Of a DNA stretch of 64,000 bases, positions 11,079 through 21,342 are shown one piece after another. The DNA is from Channa striata (taxonomy: Eukaryota; Chordata; Actinopteri; Anabantiformes; Channidae): contig CM065176.1 of the NCBI GenBank assembly GCA_033026295.1, forward strand, positions 3,484,501 through 3,548,500. The letters run 5' to 3'. Position numbers and translations under genes: made by a program. The first letter of the stretch is position 1, and the number at the start of each line of letters is the position of its first letter. The notes under the pieces are model-generated. The model did not search any database. It saw nothing but the letters and a program-made list of their open reading frames with translations, and was not told where the DNA came from.

Positions 11079-11378
11079 ATGATAGTAACAGGACCAGAAT
11101 ATTTCAGAGTAATACACAATAACCAAGTCAAAGTTTGTAGTATGTGCCTACAGTCAGGTCATATAGTGAGGGATAGTGAGTTCACATGCTTTAAATGTGA
11201 TAGGCAGCACCACTATGCACGAGAATGTCATACCTGGACGCATAGATGTGCTGCGTGCCATAGCCCTGAGGAAGACTGCATTTGTAATAATGAAAACGAG
11301 GACAGGGAAGAGGGATGCGTAGAACCCGTCTCCATGGGTGAAATTAGTGAAGATGAAGCTATGGGGAGACAGGATTAG
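11079..11378 (+). pseudogene. Tx1-type LINE ORF1 remnant with CCHC knuckles
   Basis: The frame has three consecutive Cys-rich knuckles: C-S-M-C...H, C-F-K-C...H...C and C-A-A-C, followed by an acidic tail (NENEDREE). Such triple CCHC arrays are typical of ORF1 proteins of Tx1-like LINEs, which bind element RNA. Reading extends back to about 11010 without a start codon, so the N-terminus is lost. Downstream to 11707 other frames carry degenerate ORF1 tail. Confidence 0.7.
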
Positions 11379-11792
11379 GGACCAAGGACGATCTGTGGTG
11401 TGGGGGAGAACATGAACCTGAGATGGTGCTGGAGACACAGTGCAGCGAAATGCCAGCACAAGAAGGAGATGGTGAAAAAGACAGAGATGTTATAGGCTCT
11501 AGTATGGATCAGGTGTTGGTGGGGTGGAGCGGGGACATGGAGGGTCGCCCTGAGGGGGGCGGGCTGTGTCTGCATCCATCGGCAACCCCTAAACACCTGA
11601 CCTTGGATGAAATAGCACCGATCACGAGTGACAAGGTTGTGATCCCCCAAGATATCTCCACAGCATGGTTTCAGATTCAGATTCGGAGATGGACGTCCAA
11701 CAGGTGAAGCATCTCAGGAAAAAAATACAGCAAGAAAAATCTGGTAAAAATGAGGGTGGGAATAGGAGTAATAGGACAAAACTGGTCAGGAA

Positions 11793-12788
11793 ATGTTAGC
11801 TCTGTTCAGGCTCTTGTTTAGAATGTTAATTCTCTCTCAAAATTTAAACGGTCTGAGAAATCTTGATAAGTTTGAATTGTTGTGTGGGGCTATGGCAGGG
11901 GACATTCTATGCGTTCAGGAGGGCAGGTGGACCCAAAAAACAATTAATAGCATAGAAACCTTCTGGAGAGGAGACCTTTTCTACTCCATATCTTCAGAAA
12001 AATAAGCTCGTGTTACAATGTTTGTAAAGCCTGGGTTCTTTGAAAGTACTATGGAAATCTTTAAAGATGAAAGGGGAAGGTTGTTGGTAATGTGTTTTTC
12101 CACACAATTAAAAAACATCGAATTTTGGGCCAAAAAAAGAATATGAAAGAAAAAGCTTCTTTGTTAGTTGCAAAAACTGGACAGACGATCACTCGGTGGT
12201 GATAGGGGATTGGAATGTCACACTGACCAAATTGCATGTGGGTGTAAATAATAAATTTGTAAATGACACTAGTAGAGCAGCTGTTTTTAAGTGGATGAAG
12301 GAGTATGATTTAATGGATGTGTGGAGAGTGCTGAATCACAACACCCGTGCGTATTCTCGTAGGCAAGTGGTGTTGGGCAGTTTAAAGCAATTTAAAATTG
12401 AGCTTTGTTTGTTGGCGTTGGGTCAGATGCAAAGTTTAAATGGATGTAAATATACTTTTTGCTCCTGGAGTGATCATGTCTCTTTGGAAGTGACTCTAGA
12501 GGAGGACAGCATAAAGAGGAATGGTGGGTTATAGTATTTTAATTCAGCTCACTTGGAGCATCAGTTCTTCAGGGATAAAATGAGGTCTTTTCTCTCTGCG
12601 ATTTGCAATGAAAGTGAGTTTGTTGTAGATATGATTGAGTGGTGGGAGCAGGTCAAACTAAAAATCAAGAAGGGCTGCATTTTATTAAACAGGGAGAAGA
12701 GACTAAGAGAAAGGAGAGAGGAGTCTGAGCTGAGAGAATGTTTGAAAGAGGAGCTTGATCTTGTTGAAGCTGGGCATGGCCATCCCTT
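11793..12788 (+). pseudogene. Tx1-type endonuclease remnant and start of linker
   Basis: The piece 11793-12005 shows SQNLNGL and GDILCVQEGRW, the N-terminal endonuclease motifs. The piece 12196-12534 shows VIGDWNVTL, the catalytic Asp-Asn box, and DVWRVLNHN. The endonuclease-RT linker continues 12553-12788 and stops only because a solo LTR starts at 12795. Frameshifts separate the pieces. The domain would nick the target for LINE insertion. Confidence 0.75.
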
Positions 12789-12794
12789 GGATGG

Positions 12795-13505
12795 CGTCAG
12801 AGTTAGGTGTTTTATTTCTTGTATGGGTTTTGTTTTCTTGTATGTTTTTTGTTTTTCATCCTTGTGCTCTGTGTGTTCCTGTAGTTCCCCTCCTGGCCTG
12901 CTGAGGTTCTCCTATGGTTCCTCCAGTCTCCCCAGCCCATCTTGTTTTCCTCTCCTCTGTTTGACCTCAGCCATCACACCTGAAAATCAGCATCATCTAA
13001 AAGCACCCTTGTTTGTTTTCTCCGTTGCTAGTGTGTCTCCTTGCATTCCTACCCTGTCTCCCGTTTTGTCTATTCCTCGACCACCTGCCTTCGTTCGTTG
13101 CGGTAATTCTCTTGGTAACTTCGAAAACTTAGTGTTTGGTTTTGTTAGTTGGTATTTCCTCTTGTTAGTGTTTTCTGGCTTGTTAGCAGATTGATAAAAG
13201 CGTTTTTGTTGTTTAGTCTTAACTGGTCCTGTTTTGTGCAGTGATTTTTTTTGTTTTGTTTGACGGTTTTTCCTCTTACCTTTTGTTAAGAGCGTTTTAT
13301 GTTTAGACCTTTTCTTATCCTCCTAAATTTAGCGAGCGATTAGTTTTTCTGGTTTATTTTCTTATTTATCATCCTGTCATCGCAGGAGTGCTTTCTTTTG
13401 TGTATGTTATTTTATTTCGGCTTTGTTTCGTTCAAATAAATTCTTGTTTGCCCTCATTCCTGGTCTCGTTGTGACTTCTGCATTTGGATCCCAAAGTTTC
13501 TTACA
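12795..13505 (+). mobile_element. Solo LTR (Gypsy-like) with 5-bp target duplication GATGG
   Basis: The insertion is 711 bp and ends in ACA; its first bases CGTCAGAG look like the usual TGTCAGAG with one T-to-C change. GATGG flanks it at 12790-12794 and 13506-13510. A TATA-like GATAAAAG is near 13190 and an AATAAA is at about 13436-13441. Removing the LTR and one GATGG joins the LINE frame without shift (LDG on the left, YLGLW on the right). No internal region is present, so it formed by LTR-LTR recombination. Confidence 0.85.
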
Positions 13506-14954
13506 GATGGGTACTTAGGGCTGTGGCAGCAGTTGAGAAAAGTGGATGAGAAAAAATGTAGAGGTGCAATTATCCGCAGCAAAGTACAGCACATGCTGAA
13601 AGGGGAGCGCTGTACTGCCTTTTTTCTAGGCCTGGAAAGAAAAGAAACAAACCAGAACATACATTTAGGAAATAATTGACTCTGATGGCAACACGCAAAC
13701 TGACTTGGTAAACATTGTGCAAACTGTGCAGGACTTTTATACTAATTTGTTCAAGAAACAGAAAATATCACAAATACATATGGATTCAGTCCTAGGCAAA
13801 ATCGGCTGCCCCCTCAGCCCTGGCGATGTTGCGTGATGGCGATGTCCAACTGGAGGAGGTGAGAGGGGCAATTGCTGCACTTAATACATCAAGAAGCCCA
13901 GGTGTGGATGGTCTCTCAGCTCAGTTTTACCAGCATTTCAGTGACCTATTGACCCCAGTCCCCTTCAGACTCTTCTCTACTATGCAGGAGGAAAATAGGC
14001 GCGCCGAGTCCTTTTTGAGAGGTGTGATCACTCTCGTATACAAGAACAGCCAGAAGAGCCAGGGCCGATTTGACAAACTATAGGCCAATTAGCCTGCTCA
14101 ATACTGATTATAAAATCTTGGCTAAGGTGTTAGGTTTCAGACTTAAGAGAGTGATTGGGTCAACAGTGGGGCTGGCCCAGACTTACAGTATTCCAGGGAG
14201 GGATATCACTGACTGCATCCTGTCAACAAAATTCTTCTTTGAGAATTTAATGCATAGAGGGGGGATATATCTCAGTGTCGACCTGGAGAAGGCTTTTGAT
14301 AGGGTGAGTCACAAATTTCTCTTCGGATGTCTGGGGGTCTTTGGGTTTGGTCCGATGTTTCAAAGGTGGATGAAGTTGCTATACAGCCGCGCTACTAGTA
14401 ATGTAAAGTGCAATGGCTTCCTAACAGATCCCTTTCCCCTCGAAAGATCAGTACGACAGGGATTCCCTCTATCAGCCATGCTTTACGCTATATTAGCAGA
14501 ATCTCTGGCGCAATCCATTGTGACTGAGCAGTGCATAAATGGCATAGCAACACCCAGAGGACAGGTTTTTAAAATAGGGCAGTATGCGGACGACATTAAC
14601 ATCATGGTCAGAGATGGGGAGAGTTTACAGAGAGTTCTGCAACACTTAGATGCTTATGAGCAGGCTGCAGGAGCATGGGTAAACAAGGAAAAGTCAAGTC
14701 TGAACCTTGGTCCTGGGACTGTGCTTGGAAAGGAGGGTCAGTTTTTTAAAAGGGGAGGGGATGAGGTCAAAGTACTTTGTGTGTACTTGGGCTCTCACCC
14801 GGAGGCCAGTGCTCGCAAAACCTGGGAGGAAAAAGTGGCCTGGTGTAGGTCCAAGCTCAGACTGAGCTGTCCTTGCCGGTGCCTGCAACGAGCCAGATCT
14901 TCCAGGAGGCAGCTGAGGGATAGGCATCCATCCTGCCCCAGCTGGAATGTGTAA
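13506..14954 (+). pseudogene. Tx1-type reverse transcriptase remnant
   Basis: From the right-hand GATGG the frame reads through the linker (GAIIRSKVQHML, CTAFFLGLE), hits an in-frame stop near 13678, then RT blocks: RSPGVDGL, NYRPISLLNTDYKIL, SVDLEKAFDRVSH, RQGFPLSAMLYA and the catalytic YADD at 14583-14594. A frameshift near 14070 splits the RT between frames 13826-14083 and 14070-14954. The catalytic Asp residues are retained. Confidence 0.8.
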
Positions 14955-15745
14955 TTTGGGGGAAACGAGATGTATTAAACAGCCTATTTTTGGAAATCCG
15001 TGTGAGAGTGGGCTGTTTAAAGGGCAGAGGAGTTCTGGCTGAGGCCCTGCACTGTGTGAGAGACCTCTTAAATCAAGCAGGGGCTTTTGACGGTGATGAT
15101 GTTTGTCGCAGAGTCAGGAGGAAAGGCTATAATGTGAGGGTGTCAAAAATTAGAAAACTTGGGGCTGAGATCAGGCAGGGGTGGCCACAGAGGTTTGGAG
15201 GAGGAATTACAAGGGACAAAACAAGATCGAGTGGACGATGATGAAATAGATTTCGCTCTCGCATGTGATGTAAAGCATAGGAAATTGCGAGACTTGCCAC
15301 GGAATTTTGGTATTGGGTTCTAATAGATAAACTCTTTCAACAACCCACAGCGACTTTATCGTGGAGTAAACTCTTTCCCTCACAAAAATGATGTCCTTAA
15401 GAATTTAGCTGTTTCTCTTTCCCACGCGCTCTATCCCTGGAGTTTGGGCTACCTGCACAGTGAATGGGGTTAATGAGTAAATGAGGGGTGGGACTGGGTG
15501 TGGTTCAAAAAGGCACAAAAGGGAGAAATACGGATTTAATTAATCTTGTTTTGAGTATTGCATGACATATGATATACATAGCCAGGAATTATGCAACGTT
15601 TGAGCAGAAAACATTGAGTGGAAGGGTGGTTTTTAGGAACAAGCTACAAAACTACATGGATGTTCTTAATGCAACTGACAGTGATGAGTTTATAAAGAAG
15701 TGGGGAAAACAAAACACTCTGTGTGTAGTAGATGAGGGTTCCTAG
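14955..15745 (+). pseudogene. C-terminal tail of the Tx1-type ORF2
   Basis: Two frame pieces continue after the RT: 14990-15241 (AEALHCVRDLLNQAGAF) and a stretch at about 15560-15745 (YATFEQKTLSGRVVFRNKL). They lack a known catalytic motif but keep the composition and direction of the LINE ORF2. The TAG near 15743-15745 ends the last frame. Assignment of 15560-15745 to the LINE rather than to the following CpG-rich segment is an inference. Confidence 0.5.
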
Positions 15746-15756
15746 ATTTTGGATGA

Positions 15757-16635
15757 GTGTCTTATGTGACCGAAAAACAGTTTCACACTCTCCTAACAGC
15801 TGAAGTTAGGAGAGCTGCGATCGACAAACGTCTGCCCAATGGAGGGGAACATGTGGTCATAGAGACCTCGGATGAGGCGATGTTCGATCCCCTAAGAGCC
15901 TGTTGGTCGAGCACATTTAGCCATTTTCTGGATGTAGAGAACCACAAACTGTGGTGCTACAGCAGAGAGTCCCAGCCCGTGCTGCTGGGAGAGCCGTGCA
16001 CGGCATTACCCATGGAGGACTGTCTCTTTAGGGCTGTGAGCTTCACAATCTGCGGCGACGAGAACTATCACCGGGGGCTCAGAATGAGGTGCACAGCGCA
16101 CATAGGGACAGACATGACGCCCTACGGGGACAACAAGACAGGGTTCCACTACCGGGGGCGGGGCACAGAGGTCGAGATCCTTGCGCTGGCAAATTTCCTC
16201 TTGGCCCCAATATACCTTTACAAGGACGGAAAGTGGCACGTTTACTGGTCCCACTGCATGAAACCTTTTCATAAAAGAGAGGGTGTGTATCTCGTGAGCC
16301 AGAGTGGTCGCTACAGCCCTGTGGTTTGTGTGAAAACCATGGATTGGTTGGGCTGTTACTCTTTTTGCAAGCACAAAAACCTGCCCTATGGAGCAAAAGG
16401 GTGTGCATTCTTCGAACCAACCGTGCCCTCGCAGCTTTCCGGTGATGGCTGTGACTACGAACCCGACATAGAATACTATGATGCTGACATAGATTACTAC
16501 AAACCTGACATGGAACGCTACGAGTTGGAGGCGGGATACTGCAAACGTTGGACTCTGGGGAACAAGGATGTCCAACTGGAGACCAGCGCAGAGGATGAAG
16601 GCGTGTGTCCCGTGGACCGCAGAACACAATTATGA
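15757..16635 (+). CDS. OTU-like cysteine protease domain protein, virus-like, possibly catalytically dead
   Basis: An uninterrupted frame of 292 codons follows a TGA at 15754-15756. It opens with GTG, and the first ATG is residue 42 (15880), so the true start is unclear or upstream. Residues 86-93 (M-E-D-C-L-F-R-A) resemble the OTU nucleophile loop with Cys89. Residues 137-148 (GTEVEILALANF) match the conserved central OTU helix. Residues 177-190 (VYLVSQSGRYSPVV) resemble the catalytic-His strand but have Arg185 where His is expected. The C-terminal 60 residues are acidic with repeated Tyr-Asp motifs. OTU domains remove ubiquitin and occur in several large DNA viruses and mobile elements. Its CpG-rich composition differs from the flanking LINE. 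Confidence 0.55.
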   Translation: MSYVTEKQFHTLLTAEVRRAAIDKRLPNGGEHVVIETSDEAMFDPLRACWSSTFSHFLDVENHKLWCYSRESQPVLLGEPCTALPMEDCLFRAVSFTICGDENYHRGLRMRCTAHIGTDMTPYGDNKTGFHYRGRGTEVEILALANFLLAPIYLYKDGKWHVYWSHCMKPFHKREGVYLVSQSGRYSPVVCVKTMDWLGCYSFCKHKNLPYGAKGCAFFEPTVPSQLSGDGCDYEPDIEYYDADIDYYKPDMERYELEAGYCKRWTLGNKDVQLETSAEDEGVCPVDRRTQL

Positions 16636-16869
16636 CACTTCGCAGCAATGAGAACACAAGGAGTTGACCTAAGCGCATCAGTGGAGCAAAGAGGACTCTT
16701 TCAATCTGGAGCTGATAAAACAGAAGGGAGAGAAGTAGACACTGTCGACACTGTCACGCACCAAGGAGTAATTCATGGGGTAATTCTTTAGAGTATATCT
16801 GGTGATTATGTAGTATACAGAATTTGAGGTTGTATATCCATTACAGCTCCATCTAGTTGGACCTGAACC

Positions 16870-17410
16870 ATGAGTGAATCGACTTCGATCACATCAACCA
16901 TCCTAAACTGGCTGAGGACAAATGGTGGCCTAATGCCAAATCGCAATGCATCGGAAATCTACGAACACCTTCTACAACAGCTACATCCCCATACAGCTCA
17001 GGAATATGAAGGATGCTCTGAAGGGGGCTTGGTGGGGGACTTACAGTCGCAGACAAAGCCTAGTAACGATGGAATCTGTACTCAGAAACCTGACCCCTTT
17101 CCATGTACACATGGAACCATATGGCGTGCAGCTTTTTGATTTGAGTTGCGGTGCAGAAACCAGAGCAGGCATAGTGACCGCCTCGACTGATGCGATGGAG
17201 ACACGTGGTCCAGTATATCTGTTTGAGGTCTTGATTTCGCCGGATACCCTTGGACACTTTGTCAAATACAAAATCGTCTTCAGTGCACAAGGGTTTATGG
17301 TATTGACCGATGACGGGAAAGATCAACTCACCACCCCACACGCCGACATACGGGGTGTCATGCATCGTTTAAAAAAGGGGCAGAAGATTGTGTTGCTGAG
17401 CCGGGAGTAA
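16870..17410 (+). pseudogene. Unrecognised protein, one frameshift
   Basis: An ATG at 16870 (context ACCATGAGT) starts a frame that shifts at about 16990-17010 into the frame ending at 17410 (TAA at 17408-17410). The second part is about 130 residues, with no stop, and contains beta-rich text (VYLFEVLISPDTLGHFVKYK) and a basic end (RLKKGQK). I recognise no family. It lies 235 bp after the OTU-like frame on the same strand with similar composition, so both probably belong to one element. An intron instead of a frameshift is possible but no clear GT/AG pair was seen. Confidence 0.4.
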
Positions 17411-17605
17411 GAATGTATATGATATTCACAACACCAACCCGTATCTGGTTTTATGTCTGCATTTGTAATGAGATTGTCACTGTGAACAGGGAGTAAGAGC
17501 AGGGAGTAAGAATGTTTATGATATTCACAACATGAGCTTGTGTTTGAGATTGTGTTGCTGAGCAGGGAGTAAGAATGTATATGATATTCACAACATGAAC
17601 TCGTG
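17386..17605 (+). repeat. Irregular tandem repeats overlapping the end of the preceding frame
   Basis: GGGAGTAAGAATGTATATGA-like units followed by TATTCACAACA start at about 17403, 17502 and 17564; the preceding ATTGTGTTGCTGAGC is repeated at 17388 and 17549. The first unit overlaps the stop codon of the frame ending at 17410, so the gene end itself was duplicated. Bases 17606-17838 are CpG-rich without a recognisable gene. Confidence 0.7.
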
Positions 17606-17838
17606 TTTGGTTTTATGTCAGCATGTGTACTGATATATGCATGTGACATAAAAAAATACATAAAGGGACACGCGTATGACGTCCAGGTTATCCCTGCACG
17701 CACATCGCAGGAGCCTGATCAGACTCCTGTGCGTTTGCGCTTCGCATCAGCCCTCTGCGGCTCGCACACGTACCCGTCCGTGCATAGACACAGGCGCAGG
17801 GTGGGGTTTCCTGTGTTGCTCGCGACCACGCAAGAAGA

Positions 17839-17963
17839 AAGCACTATCTAATGTTGTACATACATTGGCTACTAGTTGTCTATCAACTGACACAGCATAA
17901 CTGCAGAAAAGTATACAAGCATGGAACAAACATTTCAGAAAGTTAACATTGGCTCGTAGACAC
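17839..17963 (-). mobile_element. Truncated LTR, same family as 38809-39193
   Basis: About 125 bp match one end of the solo LTR at 38809-39193, sharing CTAGTTGTCTATC / CCAGTTGTCTATC, ACTGACACAG and GTTAAC-TTGGCTCGTA. On the minus strand it would begin TGTCTACGAGCC. It stops at about 17839 against the CpG-rich sequence. Its position just beyond the BEL pol end suggests, but does not prove, that it is a BEL LTR piece. Bases 17964-18331 are AT-rich, possibly LTR or 3' UTR; I could not assign them. Confidence 0.5.
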
Positions 17964-18331
17964 CCGGGCCCTAATTGTGCCCCAATATTAAGAAATAGTT
18001 GACTTAATGTTGGAAACAATTACTAAATCATAGTGAACAATGAAACATTTGAACCCGTATTAGGTGTAGCAAATGTGTAACAAGTAATAGTAAATATCTG
18101 AAGTCTAACAATGAACATTAGAACCAATTTGAAGAATTTAGCTTGAATATCTGAACGTTAAGAGAATGCATTTGTAATAATGAATCTTGAAATGTCAAAC
18201 ATTGGAACAATAAAGGCATAACTATGGCATTATAATCAAACTTGAAGATCTTCTATCTTCTTTCTTCTTACTTTGGCGTCAGAGGTCTCCAGGACTTGAC
18301 ACACTGTACTAGAACAGTCTTTACCACTATC

Positions 18332-19574
18332 TCATTCTGATTCTTGGAGAAGACAGACGTTGGTTACAGGTCTATCCAGCTCATTGGTTTTGGTCTTGAT
18401 GCGAACCTGGCGAACCTGGCGAACCAAACCACGGTTATCCTTTATTGCATCGATGATCTTTCCTATGATCCACTCATCAACAATCGACACAATGTCCCCA
18501 GGAATGAAATTTCTCCTTGCATGTGTCCATTTTTGCCATTTTTGAAGGCTAGGATAATATTCTTTTATCCATCGTTTCCGGAAGAGATCCGCCATGTATT
18601 GAACTTGCCTCCATCTACAATGGGCATACAAGTCATCTTTCTGGAAAGTTCCGGGGGGAATTGAAGATTCAGTTTTCAATAGAAAGGAGGTGATTTGGTG
18701 TCAACGCCTCCAAGTCGTTAGGGTCGTTGGATGCCGTAGTTATCAGCCAAATGTTTAGAATGGATTCATCTTCGCAGAGAAATGTTTTCAGACCATCTTC
18801 ATTCAGGCGTTGATCCCTTAGGGTAGCATTCAGTATTTTTCTGATTGAAAGGATCATATGCTCCCACACTCCTCCGCAATGAGAGCCAGATGGGGGATTG
18901 AACATCCATTTAATGCCACGTTGACTTAACATGCTTTCTATGTTTGACGTGTTCCATTCTTTTATGGACTTTTTAAGCTCCCGTTCAGCCCCGACGAAGT
19001 TTGTTCCATTATCTGAGCATATTTCTGTGACCTGACCCCTTCTTGAAATAAAGCGTCTCAGAGCGTTAATAAAGGAGTCTGTGTCCAGTGACGTTGCCAC
19101 TTCAATGTGGACCGCTCGAGTAGCCAGGCATGTGAATATAACGCCATATCCTTATGCAGTAGTTCTTCCTTGTCTTATAGTAAAAGGTCCGAAGTAATCA
19201 ACACGTGTTCTAGTAAAAGGTGGTTCATCTGGTAAGACTCTGCTGAGTGGGAGGTCTGCCATCTGTTGCCACCCCAATGCCCCATGCAATCTTCGACAGG
19301 TTTTACACTGAGACAAAACTCTTCTAATTGCTGAGTTTGCATTTGGAGTCCAATATCTTTGACGTAAAAAAGACAGAACAATGTTGCGGCCACCATGGCC
19401 TACCCTTTCATGGATTTCCTGTAGCATTATGTGAGCTATTTTGCGATATTTAGAAAGAATAGCTGGGTGTTTGGATTCCTCTGGTATGGCGGCTCGAGTA
19501 AGCCTACCATCTACACGAAGGATTCCATCCTTGAGCAATGGGTTGAGCTTATGTGTGTGGTTGCTCCATTTCAC
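18332..19574 (-). pseudogene. BEL/Pao integrase remnant
   Basis: The zinc-binding H/C segment and the first catalytic Asp (TRVDYFGPF) lie in frame 19574-19152. The second Asp (CSDNGTNFVGA) and Glu (CGGVWEHMI) lie in frame 19100-18669, and the C-terminal domain typical of BEL integrases (RRNFIPGDIVSIVDE) in 18679-18332. The whole DDE triad is visible but in three frames. The enzyme would integrate BEL cDNA. Confidence 0.85.
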
Positions 19575-19829
19575 TTGTTCTCCCTTTAGCAGAGCGGCTA
19601 TCTCCTCCGGAAAGTTGACAGTGACGAACTATTTCAGCCTCTGCTTCCTATAGGTCATCCGTTTTCAAACCTTTCTTGATGAGAGTTAATTAGAATTTCA
19701 GCATTTGGATATGAAGCTGTTGATGTTGCTTAGCTACATCCTTCTCATTGCGAGCTAGAATTTCCTTTCTCTTTCTAGACGAGATTAAGAGTGTTTGTTT
19801 TAGTCTAAGTAGCCATGCTACCTCCCTTT

Positions 19830-21342
19830 TTAGTCTGTCCAGGATGAATAGTAATCTATCAAGCTTTGCATTGTGTCCGGGATCTCCTTAGTGACAACGA
19901 CATTTGCAACGATCCTTCCTTTGACTTCTGGAGTAGCTGTTTCAAGTTCTTGCCAATGATCGGTATTCTTTGGCCATTTCTCAACTGCCTGTGTAAGGAA
20001 ATCAGGACCAGATACCCAGAGTTTGTTTCGCATAAAGGCATTCACATTCAGACCTCTTGATGCGCTGTCTGCTGGATTTTGTTGGGAATTTACATAGTGC
20101 CATTGTGGGACTGTTAAGCCCTGCTGAATCACTGACACGCTGTAAGCCACAAATGTGCGAAACCTTGTGGGGTCATTCCTGATGTACTTTAACACTGCTG
20201 TGCTGTCGGTCCAATACACAGAGTTTTCTAATGGTATCTGCAGTTCCTTCCTCAGCATTCTGTGCACACGCACCGCTAATGTTGCTGCGGTGAGTTCCAG
20301 GCGAGGGATAGTTATGGGCCTTAAGGGGGCAACTCTTGCCTTTCCAAACACAAAGGCACATTGAACATCATTATTTCTGTTTTGTTGAATCATGTAGGTT
20401 ACTGTCCCATAGCCCACCTCGCTGGCGTCTGAAAAATGATGCAGCTGAGCAGAAGTTGGCTGACCAAAGTTCTCTGGCTTGAAGCATCGCTCCAGTCCAA
20501 AGTCGCATAACTGTTGTAGACCCTGTACGCATTGGAGCTACCTTTGGGCGAGATGCTCTGGCATGGTCTCATCCCATCCTAATTTCATCCTGCAAAGCTC
20601 TTGCATAATATTTCTGGCTGCTAAAATCATGGGTGCTTGTATTTCCAAAGGATCATACACTGAGCTCAACATGGAAAGAATTCCTCAACACTTTGGATGG
20701 AAATTATAATTGATAAACTGTCATCATCCCAGTTAGACGCACAATTATAGTGCTAGTAAGGTTTGGGCCTTGAAGAAGTTTAATGAGGTTGACAAATTAC
20801 ACGAAGTTTGTGCTTCTTGGGATGATACACTTATCATCCCAAGAAGCACCTCATCATGGAGTGCCATGATGAGGAATATACCAAAGCTTTCCATCGCTGT
20901 GGCCAAGATCCTTATCCGGAACTTAGCTGTATATCCTTTAATGATCATATCCGTCATGAAAGTGATGTACTCCATTCTAAATGAGGGATTCTTGAGAAAT
21001 TTCCTCTTCAGATTCACTGCACTTTGCTCTGCCATAGCACGATTGTTAGGCATTTTGAGGTTCAAGTCCTTTAATGGTAAGTTAATGCAGTAGTGGCCGT
21101 TTAGTATTCTATTCTATTTGAATTGTTCCTTCCACAGATTCTCTAGTGTGGCTACAGATATGCGATTTGACAGGACTGTTCTTATTCCCTTTTTTGTTTT
21201 ACTACAACAACTCTCTCTCAGTGGCCCATTGGCTGACCATCCCAAGCTGGTTCTGATGACATAAGGCGTCATATTAAAGCTAGGGATGACCACCTCTGCT
21301 TCTAATGCCTCTGCAACTTTAGTTCCACTGGTGACCAGACCT
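19830..21342 (-). pseudogene. BEL/Pao reverse transcriptase and RNase H remnant
   Basis: RT text is present at 21065-20745 (FMTDMIIKGYTAKF) and degenerate around it. The RNase H region at 20417-19830 contains IPRLELTAATL, VYWTDSTAVLKYI and NPADSASRGL, which are typical of BEL RNase H. The N-terminal RT part at 21290-21120 (TSLGWSANGPL-like) abuts the Rex1 insertion. Frames are short and shifted, so the enzyme is dead. Confidence 0.8.

Larger units (their letters stand above)
11003..15745 (+). mobile_element. Tx1-type (L1-like) LINE, 5' truncated, holding a solo LTR
   Basis: It begins inside ORF1 next to the 5' end of L2 copy A. ORF1 zinc knuckles, an APE endonuclease and an L1/Tx1-type RT follow in order, interrupted at 12795-13505 by a solo LTR. 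The C-terminal RT tail runs to a stop near 15743-15745. RT text such as SVRQGFPLSAMLYA and QYADDINIM supports the L1/Tx1 branch rather than L2 or RTE. Frameshifts at about 11760-12190 and 14070 and an in-frame stop near 13678 break the ORFs. Confidence 0.8.

Noticed and set aside
16006..16678. Long minus-strand frames opposite the OTU-like frame
   Set aside because: They are complementary-strand shadows of a GC-rich coding frame; only the plus frame shows OTU motifs.
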